13,442 nucleotides of DNA from an uncultured Bacillaceae bacterium (GCA_937983015.1 CALKAK010000103.1:1-13442), one strand, 5' to 3'. Shown: positions 1-6,802, counted from the first letter of the stretch. Made by a program: numbers and translations. The notes: generated from the sequence alone by a model not told the origin.

Positions 1-1
1 C

Positions 2-655
2 TGTAAGACAGATTCGCTAATGGTACCATCTGGTGAGGGAGCGACCACCATTTTTTCGCTACTGGGACGATTTTATGAGCCTGATTGCGGAAATATCCGT
101 TTAGGTGAACGTGATATTCAACAGTTTTGTCTCAGAGCGTGGCGAGGGAATATCGGTTATGTTTCTCAAGAGATACCGGTAATTTCCGGGACGATTCGTG
201 AAAATCTATGTTACGGTCTGAAAAAGCCGGTTCCTGAACAAATGCTCGTTGCAGCGGCCCGGCAAGCCAATGCCCTGGAGTTTATTGAAAAGTTGCCAGC
301 GGGTTTTGATACAGAAGTGGGAGAACGTGGGGTTAAGCTTTCAGGTGGTCAGCGTCAGCGCATCGCTATCGCCCGGGCAATCTTGCGCGACCCGAAAATT
401 TTATTACTTGATGAAGCGACTTCTAATCTGGATAGTGAATCTGAAATGCTCGTCCAGGAAGCGATTAAAAATGTCATGCGAAAGCGGACAACTTTGATTA
501 TCGCCCATCGTCTTGCAACTGTCGTGGATGCCGATGAGATTTTCGTAGTCGAACAGGGACAGATTACCGGTAAAGGTAGTCATGAAGAACTTTTGGCCAC
601 ACACCCTTTATATCAAAAATTAGTCAAGCATCAGTTTCAGATACAGGAAATATAG
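2..655 (+). CDS. bmrA: BmrA/LmrA-like multidrug ABC exporter, C-terminal nucleotide-binding domain (5' truncated)
   Basis: This is the ATP-binding half of a homodimer-type ABC exporter, which couples ATP hydrolysis to drug or lipid efflux across the cytoplasmic membrane. The membrane domain lies beyond the left edge. Visible in order: a degenerate Walker A (about 26-55, read as VPSGEGATT); the Q-loop YVSQE (about 157-171); the signature LSGGQRQR (338-361); Walker B ILLLDEATSNLD with the catalytic Glu (about 397-432); and the H-loop IAHR (about 500-511). From RLGERDIQ to the end the protein closely follows Bacillus BmrA as I remember it, including GTIRENLCYG and VDADEIFVVEQG. Oddity: the Walker A lysine is Ala (GCG) and the first glycine is Val. 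All other motifs are intact, so errors at the contig edge are more likely than a dead site. No clear terminator follows. Family confident; exact orthology inferred. Confidence 0.88.
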   Translation, partial: CKTDSLMVPSGEGATTIFSLLGRFYEPDCGNIRLGERDIQQFCLRAWRGNIGYVSQEIPVISGTIRENLCYGLKKPVPEQMLVAAARQANALEFIEKLPAGFDTEVGERGVKLSGGQRQRIAIARAILRDPKILLLDEATSNLDSESEMLVQEAIKNVMRKRTTLIIAHRLATVVDADEIFVVEQGQITGKGSHEELLATHPLYQKLVKHQFQIQEI

Positions 656-689
656 TCAGCAATTACTAAATTTTCATTAAGAAAAACAT

Positions 690-833
690 CTATTTATCCG
701 GCAAATAGCCCCTATCCAGATCTTTGATTGGTGGAGGGAATTCATAAATTATTACCGCTGGTTGTGTCCGTGTATTCATCAAGGCTATTGGAACGACAGA
801 TGAACGGTTCACTGGTTCACTAAAGAAATCCAT
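690..833 (-). CDS. Possible small protein of 47 residues, unrecognised
   Basis: An open frame on the minus strand in the gap between the ABC gene and yfcE reads MDFFSEPVNRSS..., with a proline-rich tail (EFPPPIKDLDRGYLPDK) and ordinary-looking codons. There is no convincing ribosome binding site before the ATG (only AAGAAAT-like sequence), and I see no terminator. The frame also extends upstream to position 929 across the yfcE promoter, which is unlikely to be coding. I do not recognise the protein. It may be chance or a remnant. Confidence 0.2.
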   Translation of the reverse strand: MDFFSEPVNRSSVVPIALMNTRTQPAVIIYEFPPPIKDLDRGYLPDK

Positions 834-863
834 ATAGAGTTTTATTTCTTGTATAAAATAGTA

Positions 864-894
864 TTCAAAAAAGAACAGGCGCACATGGTATAAT
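864..894 (+). promoter_or_regulatory. Probable sigma-A promoter with extended -10, for yfcE
   Basis: A perfect extended -10, TG-G-TATAAT, spans 886-894. A weak -35 (TTCAAA, 864-869) sits 19 bp upstream; an extended -10 can tolerate a poor -35. The start site would be near 901, giving a leader of about 22 nt. This promoter overlaps the in-frame ATG at 893, which argues against that ATG as the yfcE start. Confidence 0.6.
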
Positions 895-922
895 GAAAGA
901 AAAAACATATTGGAGGGTCCAT

Positions 923-1468
923 ATGCCATTAGGTTTTATTAGCGATACGCACGGAGGCTATGAACAAACCGTCGCAGCCCTTGATTTATTAAAGGAATGT
1001 GAACTTATCTGTCATCTCGGTGATGTCCTTTATCACGGTCCACGTAACGCTCTTCCCGTAACATACGATCCCGGAAAATTGGCTGACCTGTTAAAAACGA
1101 GGGACGATATTCTCTACGTGCGCGGAAACTGTGATGCGGATGTGGATGAAATGGTTTTAGAAAAGGATTTGTCGCAAAAATCTCGTATCGTTACATATGA
1201 TCAGATTCGATTTTATCTTGTTCATGGTTATGAAGAAACAGAAGAAGAGCGTATCCAGCGGGCGAAGGAATTGGATTGCCAGGTTGTCGTAACCGGTCAT
1301 ACTCATGTGAAAGTCCTAGAAGAAAAAGACGGGATCATTTTACTCAACCCCGGGAGCACCACCATCCCAAAGGATGGTTCTAACTCCCTGGCAATGTATA
1401 AGAATGGAGAAATTTCCCTCTGGGATCTGGATAAAAAAGAAATCATTAAATCATTAAAAATTAAATAG
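923..1468 (+). CDS. yfcE: YfcE-type metallophosphodiesterase
   Basis: A cytoplasmic calcineurin-like phosphoesterase of the YfcE/MJ0936 group; E. coli YfcE is a metal-dependent phosphodiesterase active on model substrates with an unclear physiological target. At 181 residues it matches the usual ~184. All metal-site motifs are present: SDTHG (D8, H10), GDVLYHGPRNALP (D34), VRGNCD (N69), LVHG (H101) and GHTH (H126, H128). The long GDVLxHGPRNALP block is characteristic of YfcE and separates it from the shorter YsnB/MJ0936 type. I chose the ATG at 923 because GGAGGG (912-917) lies 5 nt upstream and the preceding in-frame ATG at 893 is inside the promoter. The gene appears monocistronic, with a hairpin terminator 17 bp after the stop. 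Family call firm; substrate unknown. Confidence 0.92.
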   Translation: MPLGFISDTHGGYEQTVAALDLLKECELICHLGDVLYHGPRNALPVTYDPGKLADLLKTRDDILYVRGNCDADVDEMVLEKDLSQKSRIVTYDQIRFYLVHGYEETEEERIQRAKELDCQVVVTGHTHVKVLEEKDGIILLNPGSTTIPKDGSNSLAMYKNGEISLWDLDKKEIIKSLKIK

Positions 1469-1485
1469 TAAATGATAACGATAAT

Positions 1486-1508
1486 AACGCCCGGAGTTTC
1501 CGGGCGTT
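1486..1508. terminator. Bidirectional hairpin terminator between yfcE and the transporter gene
   Basis: A perfect 10-bp stem, AACGCCCGGA / TCCGGGCGTT, with a 3-nt loop (1496-1498) lies between two converging genes. The U-tract is short on both strands (GTTTCC on plus, ATTATCGTTATC on minus), so efficiency may be moderate, but its position suits a shared terminator. Confidence 0.75.
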
Positions 1509-1536
1509 TCCTATTAAACGGACAATTCTACAGCCG

Positions 1537-2934
1537 TTAAATTAAAACAATTGCGAAAATGGTTGTTACCACCAGACCGCATATTACAGGAATCAAGTTT
1601 CTTCTGGCCAGTTCAAAAGGGTCGACATTACAAATTGCCGCCGCTGGAATTAAAGCCCAGGGAATCAATGTTCCCCCTCCGATCCAAATACCAGCGATCT
1701 GTCCAAGCGCTGTTAATACACTGATGCCATCGCCGATGGCTGCGGCAAATAATGCTGCAACCGATCCTGCAAGAGAGATGCCAGAAAAACCAGAACCATC
1801 AAGACCAGTAATGGCACCGACTACAGTCAAGGTAATCGCCCCAACACCAGCGGAAAGGGGAACGATGTTGGCAAGTGCTGCCCCTAAATCGTTAACGATA
1901 CCATTGGAATCCTCTGGAAGTACCCCTTCCCCGATGATTGTAAAAAATCCTGAATCTCCCAGGTAAAAGAATGCGGCGATCGGTATCACCGGACCGAACA
2001 CACGGAAGGCGAATTGAAAACCTTCGACAATGCGACTCGTCGTTTTTTTCAATCCTTCCATTTTAAAACCGAAAAGATTGATGAGCAAGAATATAATGAC
2101 TGCCGTGCCACCGACAAGAGCGGTCGCTTGCCCGCCCTGGAGTTTAAAAGTGATCATGGTCACGATATTAAGGGCAAATAAGATAGGAATTAATATGGCA
2201 AAAAATTTTTTCTGTTTCTTTGTTAGTACGTTGACCTTTTCAATTTCTTCCACCGGACCCGCAAATCCTTTAACTTGGTTCAATTTTCCTTTTTTCATAT
2301 CTCGTTTTAACAGGATAAAGGCGATCACTGTTGTAACGAGCCCCATGACTATAACTAACGGGATGCTGGCAGACACAACATCTCCCACTGGAATTCCCGC
2401 GGCATCAGCGGTCAATTTCGGTGCAGCTTGAATGACAAAATCCCCTGATAAGGCAATTCCATGACCGAAGAGATTCATACTGATCGCCACACCTATGGCT
2501 GGCAGCCCAGCGCGAATGGCTACAGGCAATAAAACCGCCCCAATGAGGGCCACACCTGGGGAAGGCCAAAAGAATAGGGAAATCCCTAACATCAAAAAGC
2601 CGATGACCCAGTAAGCGAGGGTAGGGTTCTTGAGCAAGCGGGTAAACGGAGCAACCATCTGATCGTTAACCCCGGTCTGCGATAAAGTTTTACTCATAGC
2701 CACGATAAGCGAGATGATCAAGATCGTCGGTAAGAGTTCAGAGATGGCATAGAGAAAGCTAGAAAAAATACTGATGATCGATTCCTGTAACGAACCATTT
2801 GCGACGAATGCGATCAAAAAAATGCCGACAATACAGATGATCGTTGTATCGAGTCGGGATATCATAAAACCTAGAATGAGAAAAATAAAAATGAGATAGA
2901 TCCAGTGGATTAAAGTAATTTCCACGAAACTCAC
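1537..2934 (-). CDS. Polytopic membrane transporter, ion-transporter (IT) superfamily-like, substrate unknown
   Basis: A 465-residue, very hydrophobic protein with about 11-12 predicted membrane segments, starting near residues 8-27 and ending near 445-465. A charged cytoplasmic-looking loop lies in the middle (about 210-243, KRDMKKGKLNQ... and LTKKQKK). Helix-breaking motifs such as WPSPGVALIGAVLLPVAIRAGLP (about 123-145), NLFGHGIALSGD and DGSGFSGISLAGS resemble the re-entrant loops of carboxylate and sodium/proton carriers (DcuC, NhaC, GntP, CitMHS). I cannot assign the family or substrate more closely. It starts with GTG: on the minus strand the start follows an AGGAG (2942-2947) by about 7 nt. 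It is divergent from ahpC across 571 bp and converges on yfcE. Transporter is confident; substrate is open. Confidence 0.7.
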   Translation of the reverse strand: MSFVEITLIHWIYLIFIFLILGFMISRLDTTIICIVGIFLIAFVANGSLQESIISIFSSFLYAISELLPTILIISLIVAMSKTLSQTGVNDQMVAPFTRLLKNPTLAYWVIGFLMLGISLFFWPSPGVALIGAVLLPVAIRAGLPAIGVAISMNLFGHGIALSGDFVIQAAPKLTADAAGIPVGDVVSASIPLVIVMGLVTTVIAFILLKRDMKKGKLNQVKGFAGPVEEIEKVNVLTKKQKKFFAILIPILFALNIVTMITFKLQGGQATALVGGTAVIIFLLINLFGFKMEGLKKTTSRIVEGFQFAFRVFGPVIPIAAFFYLGDSGFFTIIGEGVLPEDSNGIVNDLGAALANIVPLSAGVGAITLTVVGAITGLDGSGFSGISLAGSVAALFAAAIGDGISVLTALGQIAGIWIGGGTLIPWALIPAAAICNVDPFELARRNLIPVICGLVVTTIFAIVLI

Positions 2935-2961
2935 GTCGCGTCTCCTCTCATGAAGGTTAAA

Positions 2962-2979
2962 ATTAGGCTTTGACCTAAT
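2962..2979. repeat. Dyad ATTAGG-N6-CCTAAT upstream of the transporter gene
   Basis: Perfect 6-bp inverted repeat with a 6-bp spacer, 28 bp upstream of the GTG start of the transporter gene. Size and location suit an operator for a dimeric regulator, but I recognise no known consensus. Confidence 0.35.
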
Positions 2980-3000
2980 ATACGCCGGGTAAAGGAGTTT

Positions 3001-3021
3001 GGTGAAAACTTATTGTTCACC
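3001..3021. repeat. Dyad GGTGAA-N9-TTCACC
   Basis: Perfect 6-bp inverted repeat with a 9-bp spacer, about 20 bp beyond the previous dyad on the ahpC side. The half-site TTCACC resembles the TTCACAA repeats further downstream. Possible operator; regulator unknown. Confidence 0.3.
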
Positions 3022-3292
3022 ACACGGAAAAATGGATTGGCCGCGGGGAGTATACGATAACAATGTAAAACCGCCATTTCCATCGTTTCTTGAAAACAGC
3101 GAGCAGAGAATTTTTTGTTACAATGATTTATCTGTTTTAACGAGTATATTTTTATCCCACCAAGTCAAAATATTTATATAAATAGATTTCAAACAACACG
3201 TGAATATTTTTGTCATTTTCAATTATGAGGAAAAATTCTCATTCACCGATTGCCTTCCGTGAATACGGGAAAATCTATATTCCAAATGGTAG

Positions 3293-3383
3293 TTCACAAA
3301 ATTGTAACAAAATATACATCCAATGTTCACAAAAACCATTATTTTCCATAAATACCACAATGTGATAAGTAAAACATTCACAA
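3293..3383 (+). repeat. Three TTCACAA direct repeats upstream of ahpC
   Basis: Exact TTCACAA copies begin at 3293, 3326 and 3377 in an AT-rich stretch, with a related CACAATGTGA at about 3357-3366. TTCACAA is one half-site of Rex-type sites (TTGTGAA-N4-TTCACAA), but no paired half-site with correct spacing is visible, so Rex control is not supported. The motif is also fairly likely by chance in such AT-rich DNA. Confidence 0.3.
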
Positions 3384-3391
3384 TTTGTCCA

Positions 3392-3422
3392 TTGATTTTG
3401 ATAAGGGTTATAAGATTATAAT
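3392..3422 (+). promoter_or_regulatory. Probable ahpC promoter
   Basis: TATAAT (3417-3422) with TTGATT (3392-3397) 19 bp upstream is the best sigma-A candidate. The spacer is long but the -10 is perfect. The PerR-type box covers the -10, as expected for repression by steric block. The predicted leader is about 75 nt. Confidence 0.5.
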
Positions 3423-3430
3423 GAATATAA
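3416..3430. promoter_or_regulatory. PerR-box operator for ahpCF
   Basis: TTATAAT-G-AATATAA matches the Bacillus PerR consensus TTATAAT-N-ATTATAA at 13 of 14 specified positions. It lies 76 bp upstream of the ahpC start and overlaps the -10. PerR is the peroxide-sensing Fur-family repressor known to control ahpCF in Bacillus; derepression by peroxide is inferred for this operon. Confidence 0.75.
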
Positions 3431-3432
3431 AG

Positions 3433-3458
3433 TAATAGCGATTATGTCGTTGCTATTA
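3433..3458 (+). promoter_or_regulatory. Stem-loop in the ahpC leader
   Basis: TAATAGC (3433-3439) and GCTATTA (3452-3458) form a 7-bp stem with a 12-nt loop just downstream of the predicted start site. AT-rich DNA follows without a long U-run, so it may stabilise the 5' end of the mRNA rather than terminate transcription. Confidence 0.35.
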
Positions 3459-3505
3459 TTTTCCTGTTGATAATAAGCATTAATTACATATAGGAGGAAA
3501 GAATT

Positions 3506-4069
3506 ATGTCATTAATTGGAAAGAAAGTAGAACCGTTTAAAGCGATGGCTTATCGCAATGGTGAGTTTATTGAAGTAACTGAAGAAGATTTCAAAGGTCA
3601 CTGGAGTGTTGTTTGCTTCTATCCAGCCGACTTTTCTTTCGTATGCCCAACAGAACTGGAAGATTTGCAAAACCATTATGCCGAGTTAAAAGAATTAGGC
3701 GTTGAAGTGTTTTCCGTATCAACAGATACCCATTTCGTCCATAAAGCATGGCACGATACGTCAGAAGCCATCGGAAAAATCGAGTATACAATGATCGGTG
3801 ACCCTTCGCAAAAATTGTGCCGTATGTTCGATGTGTTGCGGGAAGACGAAGGTCTTGCCGATCGGGGAACCTTTATAATCGATCCTGATGGTGTCATTCA
3901 AGCGGTAGAAATCAATGCTGATGGTATCGGTCGTGATGCCAGCACTTTAATTCCGAAAATTAAAGCGGCCCAATATGTTCGGGAACATCCTAATGAACTT
4001 TGCCCGGCTAAATGGGAAGAAGGAGCAGAAACATTAAAACCGAGTCTTGATCTTGTCGGGAAAATTTAA
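3506..4069 (+). CDS. ahpC: Alkyl hydroperoxide reductase, peroxiredoxin subunit
   Basis: Typical 2-Cys peroxiredoxin that reduces hydrogen peroxide, organic hydroperoxides and peroxynitrite in the cytoplasm. The peroxidatic Cys47 lies in PADFSFVCPTE and the resolving Cys166 in NELCPAKW. The C-terminal tail ends DLVGKI. At 187 residues it has the standard length and follows Bacillus AhpC almost throughout. The ATG at 3506 has AGGAGG (3492-3497) 8 nt upstream. AhpC works as disulfide-linked dimers that assemble into decamers and is re-reduced by AhpF, whose gene starts 13 bp after the ahpC stop. Regulation by PerR is suggested by the box at 3416-3430. No unusual residues noted. Confidence 0.98.
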   Translation: MSLIGKKVEPFKAMAYRNGEFIEVTEEDFKGHWSVVCFYPADFSFVCPTELEDLQNHYAELKELGVEVFSVSTDTHFVHKAWHDTSEAIGKIEYTMIGDPSQKLCRMFDVLREDEGLADRGTFIIDPDGVIQAVEINADGIGRDASTLIPKIKAAQYVREHPNELCPAKWEEGAETLKPSLDLVGKI

Positions 4070-4082
4070 GGAGCTCGATAGA

Positions 4083-5606
4083 ATGCTTGGAGAAAATATA
4101 AAGAAACAATTAGCCCAATACCTGGAACTTATGGAAGGCGACGTACTTCTCAAAGTTAGCGTTGGCGACGATAAGGTATCACAGGACATGCTGGCCCTCG
4201 TTGAGGAACTTGCCAGCATGTCTCCAAAAATTACTTTTGAAAAAACGAAGCTGGAGAGAACACCTAGCTTTAGCGTGAACCGACCCGGTGAAGACACCGG
4301 TATTGTTTTTGCCGGCTTACCCCTTGGACATGAATTTACTTCATTAGTTCTGGCCCTCTTACAAGTAAGTGGTCGTCCGCCAAAGGTTGATGAACGAGTA
4401 ATCGAACAGATCAAAAATTTAAAAGGCGAATACCACTTTGAAACATATGTGAGTCTGACCTGCAACAACTGCCCTGATGTCGTTCAGGCTCTCAATATCA
4501 TGAGCCTCTTGAATCCCGGCATCACCCACACAATGATTGAAGGGAATGCCTATAAAGAAGAGGTTGAGAAGAAAAACATTATGGCCGTACCAACGGTTTA
4601 CTTAAATGGTGAATTTTTCGAAAGCGGCCGGATGACCATACAAGAAATCCTTGAAAAACTCGGTAGTTCGCAAGATCCTTCGGTGTTTAACGAAAAAGAT
4701 CCTTTTGATGTTCTCATCATCGGTGGTGGTCCTGCTGGAGCTACTGCCGCCATTTATGCAGCTCGTAAAGGAATTCGCACCGGTATCGTAACGGATCGTT
4801 TTGGTGGTCAGGTTCTGGATACCGCTGGAATTGAAAACTTTACAAGTATCAATCATACGGAAGGAACGGAACTGGCCGCCAGAATGGAAGAACATGTCCG
4901 GGAGTACGATGTCGATATTATGGTATCCCAGCGAGCGAAACGAATCGCAAAGAAAGATCTGATCGAAGTAGAGCTCGAAAATGGTGGCATTTTGAAAGCC
5001 AAAACCATCATCATCGCGACCGGAGCGCGCTGGCGCGAAATTGGTGTTCCCGGTGAAAAAGAGTTCCGTAAGAAAGGCGTTACCAACTGCCCTCACTGCG
5101 ATGGACCTCTTTTTGCAGGGAAAAATGTTGCGGTGATCGGCGGTGGGAATTCCGGAATTGAGGCGGCGATCGATCTGGCCGGAATTTGTAAACATGTAAC
5201 GGTCCTTGAATTTTTACCTGAATTAAAAGCGGACTCCGTTTTACAGGATCGTCTTCGGAGTTTACCGAATGTAACGGTCATAACCAATGCCGAAACCAAA
5301 GAGATTACCGGTACTGACCGTGTCAATGGTCTCACCTATATCGATCGTAAAACGGGAGGCGAACATCACATCGACGTAGATGGGGTGTTTGTCCAAATCG
5401 GTCTTGTTCCGAACACAAGCTGGTTAGAAGGGACGGTCGAGATGGAACGTGGTGAGATCATCGTTGATGAGCGCGGCGCCACAAGTATGTCCGGTGTCTT
5501 TGCCGCTGGAGATTGCACGAATACTCCCTACAAACAAATCATCATTTCCATGGGCTCTGGTGCCACGGCCGCATTAAGTGCATTTGACTATTTGATCCGA
5601 AATTAA
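4083..5606 (+). CDS. ahpF: Alkyl hydroperoxide reductase, NADH-dependent flavoprotein subunit
   Basis: Transfers electrons from NADH through FAD and two dithiol centres to reduce AhpC. Of 507 residues, about 1-195 form the tandem thioredoxin-like N-terminal domain with the redox pair C127-NN-C130. The rest is a thioredoxin-reductase-like unit with a FAD-binding GGGPAG (from G214), the second redox pair C336-PH-C339, an NADH-binding VIGGGNSGIEAA (about 347-358), and the FAD motif VFAAGDCT near the C-terminus. I chose the ATG at 4083 because AAGGAG (4068-4073), overlapping the ahpC stop, lies 9 nt upstream. An earlier in-frame ATG at 4047 is inside ahpC. Co-transcribed with ahpC and followed by a strong terminator. 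Length and order match Bacillus AhpF. Confidence 0.98.
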   Translation: MLGENIKKQLAQYLELMEGDVLLKVSVGDDKVSQDMLALVEELASMSPKITFEKTKLERTPSFSVNRPGEDTGIVFAGLPLGHEFTSLVLALLQVSGRPPKVDERVIEQIKNLKGEYHFETYVSLTCNNCPDVVQALNIMSLLNPGITHTMIEGNAYKEEVEKKNIMAVPTVYLNGEFFESGRMTIQEILEKLGSSQDPSVFNEKDPFDVLIIGGGPAGATAAIYAARKGIRTGIVTDRFGGQVLDTAGIENFTSINHTEGTELAARMEEHVREYDVDIMVSQRAKRIAKKDLIEVELENGGILKAKTIIIATGARWREIGVPGEKEFRKKGVTNCPHCDGPLFAGKNVAVIGGGNSGIEAAIDLAGICKHVTVLEFLPELKADSVLQDRLRSLPNVTVITNAETKEITGTDRVNGLTYIDRKTGGEHHIDVDGVFVQIGLVPNTSWLEGTVEMERGEIIVDERGATSMSGVFAAGDCTNTPYKQIIISMGSGATAALSAFDYLIRN

Positions 5607-5611
5607 TAAGA

Positions 5612-5650
5612 AAAAAGCCGTTTGCCCTTTTTAAGGCAAGCGGCTTTTTT
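5612..5650 (+). terminator. Rho-independent terminator of ahpCF
   Basis: The stem AAGCCGTTTGCC / GGCAAGCGGCTT (one G-U pair) closes over a T/A-rich loop. A run of six T ends at 5650, and an A-run precedes the stem. It begins 5 bp after the ahpF stop. Confidence 0.93.
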
Positions 5651-5738
5651 CATCGCTCTAATTATTCACAAAAAAGTAAGGAAAATCGCTTGAATGTAAA
5701 TCATTCTTTTTATTATGAATAATCTATTGATTTTACTA

Positions 5739-5744
5739 TAGAAT
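5739..5744 (+). promoter_or_regulatory. Possible -10 element for the lipoprotein gene
   Basis: TAGAAT (5739-5744) is one base from the -10 consensus but has only a poor -35 (TGAATA, 5716-5721) 17 bp upstream. Initiation from it would start near 5751, so the transcript would begin with the inverted repeat. An alternative is TTGAAT (5690-5695) with TATGAA (5714-5719) at 18 bp. Either would place the inverted repeat in the mRNA. Confidence 0.3.
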
Positions 5745-5750
5745 ACCATG

Positions 5751-5811
5751 AAAATAGTACTAGTTCATAACTCCTGAGAAAGGTGAAATTACATGAAACT
5801 AGTACTATTTT
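5751..5811 (+). repeat. Perfect 15-bp inverted repeat enclosing the ribosome binding site and start codon
   Basis: AAAATAGTACTAGTT (5751-5765) is exactly complementary to AACTAGTACTATTTT (5797-5811), with a 31-nt loop. The loop holds the Shine-Dalgarno AAAGGTGA (5779-5786) and the ATG (5793-5795). The right arm lies inside codons 2-7 of the signal peptide. Each arm also contains the palindrome TAGTACTA (5755-5762 and 5800-5807), so the same sequence could act as two operator sites in DNA. A weak CTCCT (5771-5775) in the loop could pair partly with AGGTG of the Shine-Dalgarno. The repeat is seen directly; a regulatory role is inferred. Confidence 0.7.
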
Positions 5812-6794
5812 TGGTTGCGATCCTTTTACTTTTTTCGGGTTGCGGCAAAGCACAAGCGGACAAAATACCCGGGCAAAGGCTAGAGCAAATTGGCGTTGAC
5901 CATGTCATCAGAATGACCGCGGTAAAGGATAAGAAAATTTTAGAATATGAGCTGGAGAACAACAAATCTGAAAAGGGAAAATCTTATCGAAACAAGGCTG
6001 AACAAGAAGTGAAAAAAGGAACGAATGAAGGCATTCAAGAAAAGAAAACAAATGAACAGGAAGCAAAAGAGGTGGCTAAACATCGGGAAAACAAAAAGAA
6101 TCAAGAACAATTGAAACAGCCCACTCGCAAAAATAATAAGGAAGTTCCTATGGAAGATGCACAAACTGAAAATAATAGTACTGAAAATAATACTCATGAT
6201 GAAAATCATTCGAAGCCTGAATATCAAAACAATAAATTATCCGGTCCATACATCGCCAAATGGTTACCTCCAAGCCTTACCGAACCCCGTCAAGGAGAAA
6301 TTACTCATATCGTGATTCATTTTTCCTCTAATGCCTTACATAAACCAGAAGACCCGTTTAATGTCGATGATCTCTATCGAATTTTTTTGGAAGCTGGTGT
6401 TTCTACCCATTACCTCATCGACAGGGAAGGTAAGATCTATCAATTGGTTGAGGAAGAACTTGCCGCCTGGCATGCGGGAAAAGGAAGTTTACCGGGCTTT
6501 CCTGAATATACCAATCGATTGAATCATCATTCCATCGGCATTGAACTACTGGCCATCGGCACAGAAGAAGAGATGAAGAAAATTAATCCGCAAATCGATT
6601 ATCAAAGCATCGATCCCGCTCATATCGGGTTTACCGATAGCCAGTACCGCTCCTTATCTACTCTGATTCAGGAAATCATCTCCCGCCATCCGAATATTAC
6701 TTTCGATCGGAAACATATTATCGGGCACGATGAATACACGGATCGAAAATCAGACCCGGGCACGTTATTCGATTGGTCGAAAATCGGCCTTTAG
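5793..6794 (+). CDS. Lipoprotein N-acetylmuramoyl-L-alanine amidase (Amidase_2/PGRP fold)
   Basis: A probable cell-wall hydrolase that cleaves the MurNAc-L-alanine bond and is tethered outside the membrane. Residues 1-17 are a lipoprotein signal with lipobox FSGC (C17). Residues ~48-150 are a low-complexity linker rich in K, E, N and Q, lacking predicted fold. The catalytic domain (~155-330) has the zinc ligand H176 in IVIHFSS, then STHYLIDREGKIYQLV, AWHAGKG and NHHSIGIELL, and ends with GHDE (H312) and K319-S-D321-P-G. H176, H312 and D321 correspond to the AmpD/Amidase_2 zinc site. Start: ATG at 5793 with AAAGGTGA 6 nt upstream. The stop is only 8 bp from that of the converging ykoN. The role could be in turnover, sporulation or germination; the sequence does not decide. 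Confidence 0.88.
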   Translation: MKLVLFLVAILLLFSGCGKAQADKIPGQRLEQIGVDHVIRMTAVKDKKILEYELENNKSEKGKSYRNKAEQEVKKGTNEGIQEKKTNEQEAKEVAKHRENKKNQEQLKQPTRKNNKEVPMEDAQTENNSTENNTHDENHSKPEYQNNKLSGPYIAKWLPPSLTEPRQGEITHIVIHFSSNALHKPEDPFNVDDLYRIFLEAGVSTHYLIDREGKIYQLVEEELAAWHAGKGSLPGFPEYTNRLNHHSIGIELLAIGTEEEMKKINPQIDYQSIDPAHIGFTDSQYRSLSTLIQEIISRHPNITFDRKHIIGHDEYTDRKSDPGTLFDWSKIGL

Positions 6795-6802
6795 ATATCA
6801 CA

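Larger units (their letters stand above)
2935..3505. other. 571-bp AT-rich intergenic region between the divergent transporter and ahpC genes
   Basis: Unusually long for this compact contig. It holds two dyads near the transporter end (2962-2979 and 3001-3021), three TTCACAA repeats (3293-3383), and the ahpC promoter, PerR-type box and leader hairpin (3392-3458). A 60-codon open frame (2999-3181) has an AAGGAG nearby but no protein-like composition, so I do not annotate it. Between about 3030 and 3280 I see nothing definite. Confidence 0.6.

Noticed and set aside
1474..1485. GATAACGATAAT resembling two Fur-box hexamers
   Set aside because: It lies between two convergent genes just before a terminator, with no promoter to control and no third hexamer.
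1559..2431. Long plus-strand frames opposite the transporter gene
   Set aside because: They are antisense shadows of a well-supported membrane protein with a good ribosome binding site and terminator.
2999..3181. 60-codon frame downstream of an AAGGAG in the transporter-ahpC gap
   Set aside because: Spacing to the start is too short (4 nt or less), the composition is not protein-like, and it overlaps a dyad; treated as chance.
3293..3383. Rex operator from the TTCACAA repeats
   Set aside because: Rex needs inverted half-sites with short spacing; here the half-sites are direct repeats 33-51 bp apart.
4602..5195. 197-codon minus-strand frame inside ahpF
   Set aside because: Antisense to fully conserved AhpF domains; no ribosome binding site or family resemblance.
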